Source of the DNA: Burkholderiales bacterium
Lineage (GTDB): Bacteria; Pseudomonadota; Gammaproteobacteria; Burkholderiales; Burkholderiaceae_C
NCBI GenBank assembly: GCA_028868305.1
Contig: JAGWUS010000008.1
Coordinates: 21,412 to 85,411, forward strand
Direction: 5' to 3'
DNA length: 64,000 bases
Shown here: positions 10,475-19,995 of the stretch, piece by piece
Layout: the number at the start of each line of letters is the position of its first letter
Numbering within the stretch: the first letter of the stretch is position 1
The notes under the pieces: model-generated
The model's input: the letters and a program-made list of their open reading frames with translations, nothing else
The model's database searches: none
Told to the model about the DNA's origin: nothing
Translations under genes and position numbers: made by a program

Positions 10475-10665
10475 CCATTTTGTTCCAGACAATTTGACCA
10501 ATTTAATCTCCTTTGGGTTCAAACAAAAGTACAACACAACAAAACACTGTCAAAAATACACCGGTTTGGTGCACTGCGCATGCAATGCTAAACCCGCAGC
10601 CGGCCACTTTACATCCATGCAATCCCTATGCCAGGCTATAAACCCTTTGACCGTGGCACTGGCTA

Positions 10666-12033
10666 TCAGACGTGAAGCAGCAAGTGCTCACGCTCCCATG
10701 GAGAAATGACCTTCATGAATTCATCAAACTCCAGTTCCTTGATTTCCGAGTACACGGTAATGAACTCCTTACCTAGTACTTCATGCAAATCCGATTCCTT
10801 GCGCAACCAGTCAAGGGCTTCACCCAGACTACGGGGCAACGAATAGGCCGACAGATAGGCGTCCCCCCGCATTTCGGGTTTGGGCTTGATCTTGTTCTTG
10901 ATTCCCAGATATCCGCACGCCAGCGTCATAGCCATAGCCACGTAAGGATTGGCATCCGCACCAATCACACGGTTTTCGACGCGCCGTGCAGCAGGCGACG
11001 AAATCGGAGACCGAATGCCCACGGTACGGTTGTCATATCCCCACTCGATGTTGATTGGGGCTGCTGTGTTGCGGGAAAGTCGTCGGTAGCTGTTCACATA
11101 GGGCGCAACCAGCACCATGGCGGCAGGAATGTAGCGCTGCAAGCCCCCAATGTAGTGCATGAACATCTCTGACGGGGTTCCGTCGTCGTTGCTGAACACG
11201 TTTTTCCCGCTGGCGACATCCAGCAGACTCTGGTGCACGTGCATGGCACTGCCCGGCTCACCCGCAATAGGCTTGGCCATAAAGGTGGCGTACATATCGT
11301 GGCGCAGCGCCGCTTCGCGCACGGTGCGCTTGAAGAAGAACACTTCATCGGCTAGACCCAAGGGCTGGGCGTGGAAAAAATTGATTTCCATCTGGCCTGC
11401 GCCCACCTCATGAATGAGTGTATCGACGTTCAGTTCCATCTTGTCGCTGTAGTCGTATATCTCTTCAAATAGCGGATCAAACTCATTCACTGCGTCAATG
11501 CTGTAGGCCTGACGCGAAGTTTCGGCACGACCACTGCGCCCCACCGGCGGGCGCAAGAGCGTATTGGGATCGGTATTGCGAGCCGTTAGATAAAACTCAA
11601 GTTCTGGGGCTACGATTGGCTGCAGGCCTTCAGCGGCAAACAGGTCACACACCCGGCGCAGCACGCTGCGCGGAGCAAACGGGACCAGGTTGCCATCATG
11701 GTCAAAGCAGTCATGAATTACCTGCGCAGTGGGATCAGTGGCCCACGGAACGATCCGCACGGAAGAGGGGTCCGGACGCAACTGCATGTCACGGTCTGTA
11801 GGCTCAATCACATCGTAGTAGGGCCCACTTTCTGGAAACTCGCCTGTCACGCCCATTGCAACAATGGCTTGAGGCAGGCGCATGCCCCGGTCTTCGGTAA
11901 ATTTTGCACGAGGCAGGATTTTTCCACGTGCCACACCGGTCAAGTCAGGCACCAGGCACTCCACCTCGGTCACGCGGCGTTCATTGAGCCACTGCTCCAG
12001 ATCGTTAAAGGTCATTGTCTTCGTTTCACTCAT
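10666..12033 (-). CDS. puuA: Glutamine synthetase family protein, gamma-glutamylputrescine synthetase-like
   Basis: GS family: PELEFYL, GAGQMEINFFHAQPL, GSAMHVHQSL; next to puuD/B/C homologues. Confidence 0.88.
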   Translation of the reverse strand: MSETKTMTFNDLEQWLNERRVTEVECLVPDLTGVARGKILPRAKFTEDRGMRLPQAIVAMGVTGEFPESGPYYDVIEPTDRDMQLRPDPSSVRIVPWATDPTAQVIHDCFDHDGNLVPFAPRSVLRRVCDLFAAEGLQPIVAPELEFYLTARNTDPNTLLRPPVGRSGRAETSRQAYSIDAVNEFDPLFEEIYDYSDKMELNVDTLIHEVGAGQMEINFFHAQPLGLADEVFFFKRTVREAALRHDMYATFMAKPIAGEPGSAMHVHQSLLDVASGKNVFSNDDGTPSEMFMHYIGGLQRYIPAAMVLVAPYVNSYRRLSRNTAAPINIEWGYDNRTVGIRSPISSPAARRVENRVIGADANPYVAMAMTLACGYLGIKNKIKPKPEMRGDAYLSAYSLPRSLGEALDWLRKESDLHEVLGKEFITVYSEIKELEFDEFMKVISPWEREHLLLHV

Positions 12034-12068
12034 CACACTCTCCTTGCTGCAAGCAGCATTCTTTCGAA

Positions 12069-12845
12069 TTAACTCTTCAAAACTTTGTTCGCATGGCGCG
12101 CTTTGCAAGCATCACCAAAGGCCGCAAAAATGGCGGCATAAAACGGGTTTTCTGAGGTTTTCCACTCGGGATGCCATTGCACAGCGTAGGCAAATGTTGT
12201 TGCACCCTCGACCTCAAAAGCCTCCACCAGTCCATCCGTTGCGTACGCCAGTGCACGCAAGCCCTGTGCCAGACGGTTAACGCCCTGCCCATGCACTGAA
12301 TTCACATTCACAGTTTCCGCGCCGGCCCATCCGGCAAAGACAGACCCCGGAACAATTTGGATGGGATGGCTGGGGGCGTATTGAGCCTCATAAGACCCCT
12401 CGGGCGACTCACGATGGTCCTGCATGCCCGACAACGCGTGCACCTGCTGGTGCAGTGTGCCGCCCATCGCAACGTTGATTTCCTGGAAACCGCGGCAAAT
12501 TCCAAGCAGGGGGACGGACTGTGAAATACAAGCCTTCACCAGAGTCAAGGTCAGGTTGTCACGCTCTTCGTCCAGTGGCAGGGTCGCATCAGTAACGGTA
12601 GCACCGAAGTGGGAAGGGTGCACATTGGAGGGCGAGCCGGTCAGCATGACGCCATCCACCAGCTCCAGCAAGCCATCAATCTGGTCCACCGTCGCCAGTG
12701 GAAACATGACTGGCTGCGCATGTGCATTGACTTTGACAGCTCTTGCGTACTTGTCGCCCAGAAGCAGAAAGGGCATGGTTTTTTCGCCGCTTCCCAAGAG
12801 GCGATGATCCGCAGGAAGCCAGACCAGCGATGGCGGCTTTTTCAT
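12069..12845 (-). CDS. puuD: Gamma-glutamyl-gamma-aminobutyrate hydrolase (class I glutamine amidotransferase-like)
   Basis: Catalytic VPLLGICRGFQEINVAMGGTLHQ and AVQWHPEWK. Confidence 0.9.
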   Translation of the reverse strand: MKKPPSLVWLPADHRLLGSGEKTMPFLLLGDKYARAVKVNAHAQPVMFPLATVDQIDGLLELVDGVMLTGSPSNVHPSHFGATVTDATLPLDEERDNLTLTLVKACISQSVPLLGICRGFQEINVAMGGTLHQQVHALSGMQDHRESPEGSYEAQYAPSHPIQIVPGSVFAGWAGAETVNVNSVHGQGVNRLAQGLRALAYATDGLVEAFEVEGATTFAYAVQWHPEWKTSENPFYAAIFAAFGDACKARHANKVLKS

Positions 12846-12986
12846 AAATGTCTCCGTATTCTTTAGATTATTGTCAGGCAGAATTGGCTTCACTCGGGAG
12901 CCATTTGCAGCAACTGGAAGGTGCCAGTTGCCATTCAATGCGCTTTTACTTCAATCTGCCACCCAGCACAGCACACAATCCGAAGC

Positions 12987-14462
12987 ATGCTTTCTGAACT
13001 CTTACTCACCGAAATGGCTCGCCTGAGCCAGCAGGACAACATGCCCTTGCACCGGCAGTTGTACGAAGCCATGCGCCGTGCCATGCTCGATGGCAAGCTG
13101 GCTGCAGGCGACCGACTCCCCTCGAGCCGCGAACTCACCCATGATCTGGGCCTTTCGCGCAACACCGTGGTGGCGGCCCTCAACCAACTGGGCGTTGAGG
13201 GCTATCTGATCAGCCGCGTCGGAAGTGGCACCTTTGTCAACAATAACGTCCCCCGCGCACCGCAACGCAAAAACACGGGACAGGCGCCCCGTCACCATGC
13301 AGATCTCTCCAAACGTGGTGTAGCCCTTTCCACCACATTCTGTGCAACCCAGCTGGAAATCCAGCCCTTTACACCGGGCATTGCCGACTTCAGCGCCTTT
13401 CCTGTCACGCTGTGGCAGCGCCTGCAGAACAAGCACTGGCGCATGACCTATCCAGAAATGCTGGACTACAGCTATTCTGGCGGCCATTCGCCCCTGCGGC
13501 GTGCCGTAGCTGACTACCTGCGCGTGTTTCGCAGTGTACCGCTCGAAGTGGACCAGGTCATTATCACCAGCGGCACACAGCAATCGCTGGAGCTCTGCGC
13601 ACAGTTGCTGGCGGACCACAGCGACACTGTGTGGCTGGAGGACCCGGCTTACTGGGGAGCGGTCAAAGCGTTCATGGCCACAGGCCTGCGCCTGCACGCA
13701 GTCAAGGTGGATCAGCATGGCATGGGACCTTCGGCCAGTGATGAGCTAAGCCCTCCGCGACTGATCTACACCACCCCCTCACACCAGTACCCCACGGGCG
13801 CCGTGATGTCCCTGGCCCGCCGGCAACAGATTCTTTCCATTGCACGCACGCACAATGCCTGGGTACTGGAAGACGACTATGACAGCGAGTTCCGTTTCAG
13901 CGGCCCGCCCCTGTCCTCCCTGGCCGGCCTGGATCAGGACGAACGGGTGCTCTACATGGGTTCGTTTTCCAAGGTGCTGTACCCAGGGCTAAAGCTGGGC
14001 TACCTGGTGGTCCCTAAGCGGTTAGTCAGTGCCTTCAAGCAGGCCCACTACGACTTGAACCGCCCTGGCCAAATGCCGCTGCAAGCCGCACTGGCAGAGT
14101 TCATTGAGCTAGGCCATTTCGCCAGCGCACTGCGCCGCGCACGTCACAGCTATGCGCAACGTCGGCAGTGTCTGCTGGAAGCACTGGCACCGTGTCTCGG
14201 TAAAAATGCACAGATCAGTGGTGCCGAGCAGGGCTTGCACCTGTGTGTACGCCTGGCCGACATACTGGACGACAAGGCCATCTCACAGCGCCTGACCAAC
14301 CTGGGGCTGACCGTGCGCCCACTGTCAGCCTATTGTCTGGAGCGCCAGGATGCCAAAGGTCTGGTCATTGGATATGGCTACGCACCCATGACGGAAATCG
14401 AACGCTGGGGGCCCGTGCTGGCCAGGGCCCTGGTGGCCGAACTGACCCGCGCGCCGCAATAG
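12987..14462 (+). CDS. MocR/PdxR-type regulator (GntR wHTH plus aminotransferase fold)
   Basis: N-terminal GntR helix-turn-helix (GDRLPSSRELTHDLGLSRNTVVAALNQL) plus class I aminotransferase domain with SFSKVLYPGLKLGYLV lysine. Confidence 0.9.
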   Translation: MLSELLLTEMARLSQQDNMPLHRQLYEAMRRAMLDGKLAAGDRLPSSRELTHDLGLSRNTVVAALNQLGVEGYLISRVGSGTFVNNNVPRAPQRKNTGQAPRHHADLSKRGVALSTTFCATQLEIQPFTPGIADFSAFPVTLWQRLQNKHWRMTYPEMLDYSYSGGHSPLRRAVADYLRVFRSVPLEVDQVIITSGTQQSLELCAQLLADHSDTVWLEDPAYWGAVKAFMATGLRLHAVKVDQHGMGPSASDELSPPRLIYTTPSHQYPTGAVMSLARRQQILSIARTHNAWVLEDDYDSEFRFSGPPLSSLAGLDQDERVLYMGSFSKVLYPGLKLGYLVVPKRLVSAFKQAHYDLNRPGQMPLQAALAEFIELGHFASALRRARHSYAQRRQCLLEALAPCLGKNAQISGAEQGLHLCVRLADILDDKAISQRLTNLGLTVRPLSAYCLERQDAKGLVIGYGYAPMTEIERWGPVLARALVAELTRAPQ

Positions 14463-14472
14463 AAGTATCCGC

Positions 14473-15774
14473 CTACAGCAGGTCCATCAGCCGATGGTAG
14501 GCCATGCCCAGCACCAGACTGGGCGTGCGCAGCAAGGCCCCTCCGGGAAAGTTGCGATGCTGCAGGCGTGCAAACACATCAAACCGTTCGGCCTGACCGG
14601 CAACAGCCTGGGCCAGCACTCGCCCCGCCAGGCCGGTCAGTGCGACACCATGCCCGCTGAACCCCTGCAGGTAGTACAGGTTATCGCCCAAGCGGCCAAA
14701 GTCCGGTGCCCGGTTCATGCTGATATCCACAAACCCACCCCACACATACTCGATCGGCACACTTGCCAGCGAAGGGAACACGTCCGCCATACGCTTGGAC
14801 ATGATGTTCTGCAGCCTAGCCGGAGTGCGGGCTGAGTAGCTGACACGGCCACCAAACAGCATGCGGTGATCGGCGCTGAAGCGGAAGTAATCCAGCACAA
14901 AGTTGTTGTCGCACACCGCTGCGTTACTCGGAATTAAGGCCTCGCAGGTCGCAGGGCTGAGTGGAGCCGTACCAATGATGTACGTCCCCACAGGCATGAT
15001 CCGCGGAGCGATCTCCCGGGCGACCGCTGGACCATATTCGCCCAGAGTGCAGTTGCCTGCAAGCACTCCAAAGGTGGCGGTCACACTCCCTAACAGGGTT
15101 CTTGCACACAGTTCTTGACCCCGCTTGAGCGCCACCACCGGGGATTTCTCAAATATCTGAACACCCAGCGAACGCGCAGCACGTGCAAGTCCCAAGCCAA
15201 ACTTCAATGGGTGCAGGTGTCCTGACTTCTGTTCATAGGCAGCGGCACAGTACAGCGGACTCTGGATATGCCGCTGCACATCGGGTCCCGTGGCGAAGTC
15301 AGTCGCCATGCCATAGCGCTGCTCCATCTCCCGCATTTCGGATTCCAGTGCACGCGCCTTGCGTGCCGAATCCGCGACATACAGATAGCCATGAACTCGG
15401 TCGCAATCGATTCCGAATTGCGTGATGCGCTCATCAATCAGGTCTATGGCCTCAAGGGACATGTCCCAGGCCTGCCTTGCTGCCGCTTGCCCCAACTGCG
15501 TTTCGAACGGCTCCTGGCCACTGGCATACCCCACTATGGCCTGCCCGCCGTTGCGGCCGGACGCTCCACTGCAAACGCGGTCAGCCTCCAGCACCACCAC
15601 CTGGTAGCCCTTTTGCGCCAGTTCAATGGCGGCGGATAGTCCTGCAAACCCGGCACCTACCACCACCACATCGCAATGCAGGTCCGCCGAGAGCGGCGCC
15701 TGTGCGGGCTCACGCACCACGCTGGCCTCGTAATAGCTTTTCTGGTTGAGTTGGGTATCAGAGTCAAGCAACAT
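14473..15774 (-). CDS. puuB: FAD-dependent oxidoreductase, gamma-glutamylputrescine oxidase-like
   Basis: DVVVVGAGFAGLSAAIELAQKGYQVVVLEADRVCSGASGRNGGQ; LQGFSGHGVALTGLAGRVLA. Confidence 0.87.
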   Translation of the reverse strand: MLLDSDTQLNQKSYYEASVVREPAQAPLSADLHCDVVVVGAGFAGLSAAIELAQKGYQVVVLEADRVCSGASGRNGGQAIVGYASGQEPFETQLGQAAARQAWDMSLEAIDLIDERITQFGIDCDRVHGYLYVADSARKARALESEMREMEQRYGMATDFATGPDVQRHIQSPLYCAAAYEQKSGHLHPLKFGLGLARAARSLGVQIFEKSPVVALKRGQELCARTLLGSVTATFGVLAGNCTLGEYGPAVAREIAPRIMPVGTYIIGTAPLSPATCEALIPSNAAVCDNNFVLDYFRFSADHRMLFGGRVSYSARTPARLQNIMSKRMADVFPSLASVPIEYVWGGFVDISMNRAPDFGRLGDNLYYLQGFSGHGVALTGLAGRVLAQAVAGQAERFDVFARLQHRNFPGGALLRTPSLVLGMAYHRLMDLL

Positions 15775-15793
15775 GATTGGGACCTGTCAAAGT

Positions 15794-16714
15794 TCAGCGC
15801 ACTAGCTTGGCAACCTGGCCGCACAGGTAGGTCCAGACAAAGGTGGCTGCTGCGTTGCTGGTGAGTTCCGCGTGGTCGTAAGCAGGTGCCACTTCCACAC
15901 AGTCCATGCCGATCAGATTGAGCGGTGCCAGTTCCTCCAGCAAGGTCAATACCTGCGAACTGGTCATGCCGCCGGGCTCGGGTGTTCCGGTGCCTGGTGC
16001 AAATGCGGGGTCCAGACAATCAATGTCGAGCGTCAGGTAGCACGGCGCATCACCCAGCCGGGCACGGATTTCAGACACCACAGAAGCCAGTCCGTCACCG
16101 TCCTTGCCGCGCAGATCCCGCGCGGTGTAGATCAGTCCCCCCTGGTCCCGCACGTATTCGCGTGCCGCCCGCTCACCACTGGAACGCAGGCCGATCTGCA
16201 CCGCCTGGGCAGGTTCTACCAGCCCTTCCTGAATGGCCTCATAGGTCCAGGTGCCGTGGCCAGACGGTTCGCCAAAATGGTCAACCCAGGTGTCGCAATG
16301 GGCATCAAAGTGGATCATCGCCAGCTTTCCGTGCCGTGCTTTGGCCGCCCGCAGCAGCGGGAGTGTCACAGAATGGTCACCCCCCAGGAAAACGCAATGG
16401 TGTTGTGCCATCAGCCGACGGGCCTGCTGTTCAATGGCACCGCGCACATCGACCAACGGTGAGGCGTTGGGCAACAACATGTCCGCCGCATCTCCCAGAG
16501 CGCCCAGGGGACTGACGTCAAACACCGGGTGAATGCCATCGCACAACATGAGCGAGGCACGGCGGATTTCCTGTGGCGCAAAACGGGCACCCGGGCGATT
16601 GGTCACCGCGCCGTCAAACGGCACGCCGCACACGGCAAAAGCTTGTCCCTCCAGCGCAGGCGCTGCCAGGAAACGGTTGCTGTTATTGGCGTAAGCAAAT
16701 TGTCCGATGGCCAT
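15794..16714 (-). CDS. speB: Agmatinase/guanidino-compound ureohydrolase family protein
   Basis: Ureohydrolase metal motifs GGDHSV, IHFDAHCDTW, TLDIDCLDPAFAPGTGTPEPGG. Confidence 0.85.
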   Translation of the reverse strand: MAIGQFAYANNSNRFLAAPALEGQAFAVCGVPFDGAVTNRPGARFAPQEIRRASLMLCDGIHPVFDVSPLGALGDAADMLLPNASPLVDVRGAIEQQARRLMAQHHCVFLGGDHSVTLPLLRAAKARHGKLAMIHFDAHCDTWVDHFGEPSGHGTWTYEAIQEGLVEPAQAVQIGLRSSGERAAREYVRDQGGLIYTARDLRGKDGDGLASVVSEIRARLGDAPCYLTLDIDCLDPAFAPGTGTPEPGGMTSSQVLTLLEELAPLNLIGMDCVEVAPAYDHAELTSNAAATFVWTYLCGQVAKLVR

Positions 16715-16834
16715 GAATCGCGCTTTCAAAAAGTATCTGTGCCGAAGTTACAGCATCGCACGCGACCGTACTGGTACCAATTTTTGCTGGTGCTGGCAAA
16801 CCACTGCCCTGCAGGCCTGGTGTACGCTCAAGCG

Positions 16835-17797
16835 ATGCCCCACGCACAGAACACCGCCGCACACCGATGGCTCGCCTATGGGTCCCTCGCATTAAGCATG
16901 TCCCTGGTGGGCAGCTACGTTGCCTTGTCCAAACCCCTGGTGGCCGCGTTGCCGGTATTCCTGCTCGCCTGGCTGCGCTTTGGCATTGGCGGACTGGCTA
17001 TGGTGCGTTGGCTGGAACGCCCTGCCACCGAAGTCCCCATGACCCCACAGACGCGCCGGCTGCTTTTTCTGGAGTCGTTTCTGGGAAATTTCCTGTTTTC
17101 GATCTGCATGCTGTTTGGCGTGAGCATGACCAGTGCCGTTTCCGCTGGCGTCATCATGGCATCCATTCCCGCGGCTGTTGCGCTCATGAGTTGGACCTTC
17201 CTCAAGGAACGCATCAGCCCGCGCGTCTGGGCTGCTGTGGCGTGCAGTGCACTGGGCATTGGCCTGCTGGCGCTATCAAAAGAAGAGCTGGCTGTGCACG
17301 GTACAGGCGGGCCAGAGCCCAATTTGACTCACAATCAGACGCTTGGCAACCTGCTGGTTTTTGCTGCCGTCCTGTGCGAAGCTGCTTACGCCGTGATTGG
17401 CAAGAAGCTCACTGGCGCACTCTCACCCAAGCGGATTACTGCACTGATCAACCTCTGGGGTTTTTTGCTCATGACGCCGCTGGGACTGTATGCCGCCTGG
17501 CGCTTCGACTTTGCGTCAGTGCAACCCGCGTCCTGGCTGCTGCTGGTGTTCTATGCACTCGCCGCCAGCGTCTGGACCGTCTGGCTCTGGATGACTGGTC
17601 TGAAAAACGTACCAGCAGCCCATGCTGGCGTGTTCACCGTCATGCTGCCCATCTCTGCCGCGCTGGTCGGCGTGGTGATTCTGGGTGAGCGGCTGGGCAG
17701 CATGCAGATGCTGGCGTTTGCCATCGCGCTGCTCAGTGTGCTGCTGGCCACCCTGCCCCCACGTCAGGCAGCCCGCCCCACTACACCAGCGCCCTAG
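16835..17797 (+). CDS. EamA/DMT-family membrane transporter
   Basis: Ten hydrophobic segments with two EamA-like halves; start MPHAQNTAAHRW. Confidence 0.85.
   Translation: MPHAQNTAAHRWLAYGSLALSMSLVGSYVALSKPLVAALPVFLLAWLRFGIGGLAMVRWLERPATEVPMTPQTRRLLFLESFLGNFLFSICMLFGVSMTSAVSAGVIMASIPAAVALMSWTFLKERISPRVWAAVACSALGIGLLALSKEELAVHGTGGPEPNLTHNQTLGNLLVFAAVLCEAAYAVIGKKLTGALSPKRITALINLWGFLLMTPLGLYAAWRFDFASVQPASWLLLVFYALAASVWTVWLWMTGLKNVPAAHAGVFTVMLPISAALVGVVILGERLGSMQMLAFAIALLSVLLATLPPRQAARPTTPAP
17271..17330 (+). repeat. Candidate in-frame copy (F) of a dispersed ~60 bp repeat inside the EamA transporter gene
   Basis: cgctatcaaaagaagagctggctgtgcacggtacaggcgggccagagcccaatttgact aligns without gaps to intergenic copy B at about 41 of 59 positions by hand, including the run AGCTGGCTGTGCA. 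Confidence 0.5.
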
Positions 17798-18302
17798 CGG
17801 CCACCACCATCCCGTCCTCATCGGCATACAGCCAGTCACCTGGCCGCACCCAGACCCCCTGTATCTGCACTGCAACGCCGGCCTCACCCTGATTGCGCTT
17901 GTCAGTCGGCAGGGGCATGGCCGCCAGAGCGCGAATGCCCACGGCGTGTCCTGCCAGTTCAGCCGTATCCCGCACGCAGCCATCAATCACCACTGCGGCC
18001 CAGCCATTGCGTGCCGCCGCCGCACCGAGGTTGCCACCGAACAGCGCCCTGCGCAAAGAGCCGCCACCATCCACCACCAGCACCCGGCCTATTTGTCCTT
18101 GCGGAGTGTCAATGCGACCATCGGAATCCACGGCCGCTTTGACCAGGGAGTTGTCCTCAAAACACTTCACCGTCACCACCGGTCCGGCGAATTTTTGCAC
18201 TGCACCAAAATCTCGAAATACAGGGGGCAAGACCCGGAATTCCCCAGTGGCATCGTTCTTGTGCGCGTCGCACAGATCACAGGTGGCAAAAGCAGCTGGC
18301 AT
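17781..18302 (-). CDS. rraA: RraA-like protein (regulator of RNase E activity / aldolase-like fold)
   Basis: FATCDLCDAH, GGSLRRALFGGNLGAAAARNGWAAVVIDGCVRD, DWLYADEDGMVVA. Confidence 0.88.
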   Translation of the reverse strand: MPAAFATCDLCDAHKNDATGEFRVLPPVFRDFGAVQKFAGPVVTVKCFEDNSLVKAAVDSDGRIDTPQGQIGRVLVVDGGGSLRRALFGGNLGAAAARNGWAAVVIDGCVRDTAELAGHAVGIRALAAMPLPTDKRNQGEAGVAVQIQGVWVRPGDWLYADEDGMVVAARALV

Positions 18303-18479
18303 GACTGAGAACTCCTTTTCAATGAATTGACCGATTTTCCAATGGAAAAAACAACATCCTCGAGTGAAAAAAACTTTTTCCCCCTTGGAAACGTGCATTT
18401 TCTCCAGTAGCATCCCGCTTACCAGTGAAGAAGCAGTTTTTTATTGGTGATTAATCAACTTCCAGAAGGACAATCAATC

Positions 18480-18911
18480 ATGGCAACTGCAAAGAAAGCT
18501 CCGGCAAAAAAAGCTGCTCCCGCAAAGAAAGTAGCACCCGCCAAGAAAGCCGCCGCACCAGCGAAGAAAGTCGCTGCCAAGGCTCCAGCCAAGAAAGCGG
18601 CTCCAGCTAAAAAGGCTGCACCCGCCAAGAAGGTTGCAGCTAAAAAGGCTCCCGCCAAAAAGCGCACTGTCAACGCTGCTTTCATGAAGGCACTGACCCC
18701 CAGCGCTGCATTGGCCGCGGTGGTTGGCAACTCCCCCCTGCCACGCACTGAAGTCGTGAGCAAGCTGTGGACCTACATCAAGAAGAACAAGCTGCAGGAT
18801 GCAGTGAACAAGCGCATGATCAACGCCGATGCGAAGTTGAAGGAAGTCTTTAACAAGGCCCAGGTTTCCATGTTTGAGATGGCTGGCCTGATCGGCAAGC
18901 ACCTCAAATAA
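18480..18911 (+). CDS. Histone H1-like Lys/Ala/Pro-rich tail fused to SWIB/MDM2-like domain
   Basis: Repeats of AKKAAPAKK followed by LTPSAALAAVVGNSPLPRTEVVSKLWTYIKKNKLQDAVNKRMINADAKLKEVF. Confidence 0.92.
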   Translation: MATAKKAPAKKAAPAKKVAPAKKAAAPAKKVAAKAPAKKAAPAKKAAPAKKVAAKKAPAKKRTVNAAFMKALTPSAALAAVVGNSPLPRTEVVSKLWTYIKKNKLQDAVNKRMINADAKLKEVFNKAQVSMFEMAGLIGKHLK

Positions 18912-18932
18912 TCAGAATACTCGCGCATTCTG

Positions 18933-18959
18933 AAAAGGCCGATTCGTCGGCCTTTTTTT
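18933..18959 (+). terminator. Rho-independent terminator after SWIB gene
   Basis: aaaaGGCCGAttcgTCGGCCttttttt. Confidence 0.88.
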
Positions 18960-18984
18960 GTTTTTCAATTAACCTAATTCATCC

Positions 18985-19995
18985 ATGCTGCGCTTCATCT
19001 TTACGCGCCTGAGCCTGATCATTCCGACCTTTTTTGGCATGACCCTGCTGGCGTTTTTTCTGATCCGCATGGTGCCGGGCGACCCTATCGAAACCCTTGC
19101 TGGCGAACGCGGTATTGACGCGGAACGCCACGCGGTGCTACTCAAGGAATACGGACTCGACCGTCCCGTCTTCGTCCAATACGGCATCTACATTGGCAAG
19201 GTGCTGCAAGGGGATCTGGGCAAATCCATCATTACCCAGGCACCGGTATTGAGCGAGTTCTCGGCTCTCTTCCCCGCGACCATCGAGTTGGCCCTGTGCG
19301 CCATCCTGTTTGCGCTGCTGATCGGAATTCCGGCAGGCATCGTGGCCGCCGTCAAACGCAACTCTATCCTCGACCACGGTGTCATGGGCGTCGCGCTGAC
19401 GGGCTACTCCATGCCCATCTTCTGGTGGGGCCTGCTGCTGATTCTGCTGTTCTCGGTGCAACTTGATCTGACACCGGTATCCGGGCGCATCGCAGTGCAG
19501 TATTTCTTTGAACCGGTCACCGGCTTCATGCTGATTGATTCCCTGCTTTCGGGTGAAAAAGGGGCTTTCATATCCACCGTGTCGCACTTGATCCTGCCCA
19601 CCATCGTGCTAGGGACGAATCCGTTGGCAGTGATTGCACGCATGACCCGCTCCGCCATGCTCGAAGTCATGGGCGAGGACTATATCCGTACCGCACGCGC
19701 CAAAGGTCTGTCGAGTTTCCGGGTCATTGCGGTGCATGCACTTCGCAATGCGCTGATTCCTGTGATCACTGTCATCGGCCTGCAGGTTGGCGTGCTGTTT
19801 ACCGGGGCCATCCTGACCGAAACCATTTTTTCCTGGCCCGGTGTGGGCAAATGGCTGATTGAAGCCATCAGCCGTCGGGACTACCCGGTGCTGCAGGGCG
19901 GCATGTTGCTGCTGGGCGCTGTGGTCATGGCGATCAACCTGCTGGTAGACCTGGCTTACGGCATCATCAATCCACGCATCAGGCACCAGAAATGA
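18985..19995 (+). CDS. dppB: Dipeptide/oligopeptide ABC transporter permease
   Basis: MLRFIFTRLSLIIPTFFGMTLLAFFLIRMVPGDPI; DppB/OppB family motif YIRTARAKGLSSFRVIAVHALRNALIPVITVIG. Confidence 0.93.
   Translation: MLRFIFTRLSLIIPTFFGMTLLAFFLIRMVPGDPIETLAGERGIDAERHAVLLKEYGLDRPVFVQYGIYIGKVLQGDLGKSIITQAPVLSEFSALFPATIELALCAILFALLIGIPAGIVAAVKRNSILDHGVMGVALTGYSMPIFWWGLLLILLFSVQLDLTPVSGRIAVQYFFEPVTGFMLIDSLLSGEKGAFISTVSHLILPTIVLGTNPLAVIARMTRSAMLEVMGEDYIRTARAKGLSSFRVIAVHALRNALIPVITVIGLQVGVLFTGAILTETIFSWPGVGKWLIEAISRRDYPVLQGGMLLLGAVVMAINLLVDLAYGIINPRIRHQK

Noticed and set aside
18490-18665. Short tandem repetition considered as a CRISPR-like or minisatellite array
   Set aside because: Repeats are in-frame degenerate codons for AKKA/PAKK in a histone-like tail; no spacers.
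18455-18902. Minus-strand ORFs with repeated FLAGAAFLAGA/FFAGA hydrophobic peptides
   Set aside because: Reverse complement of the AAGAAAGC(N) lysine-alanine repeats in the SWIB gene; artefact of repetitive codons.
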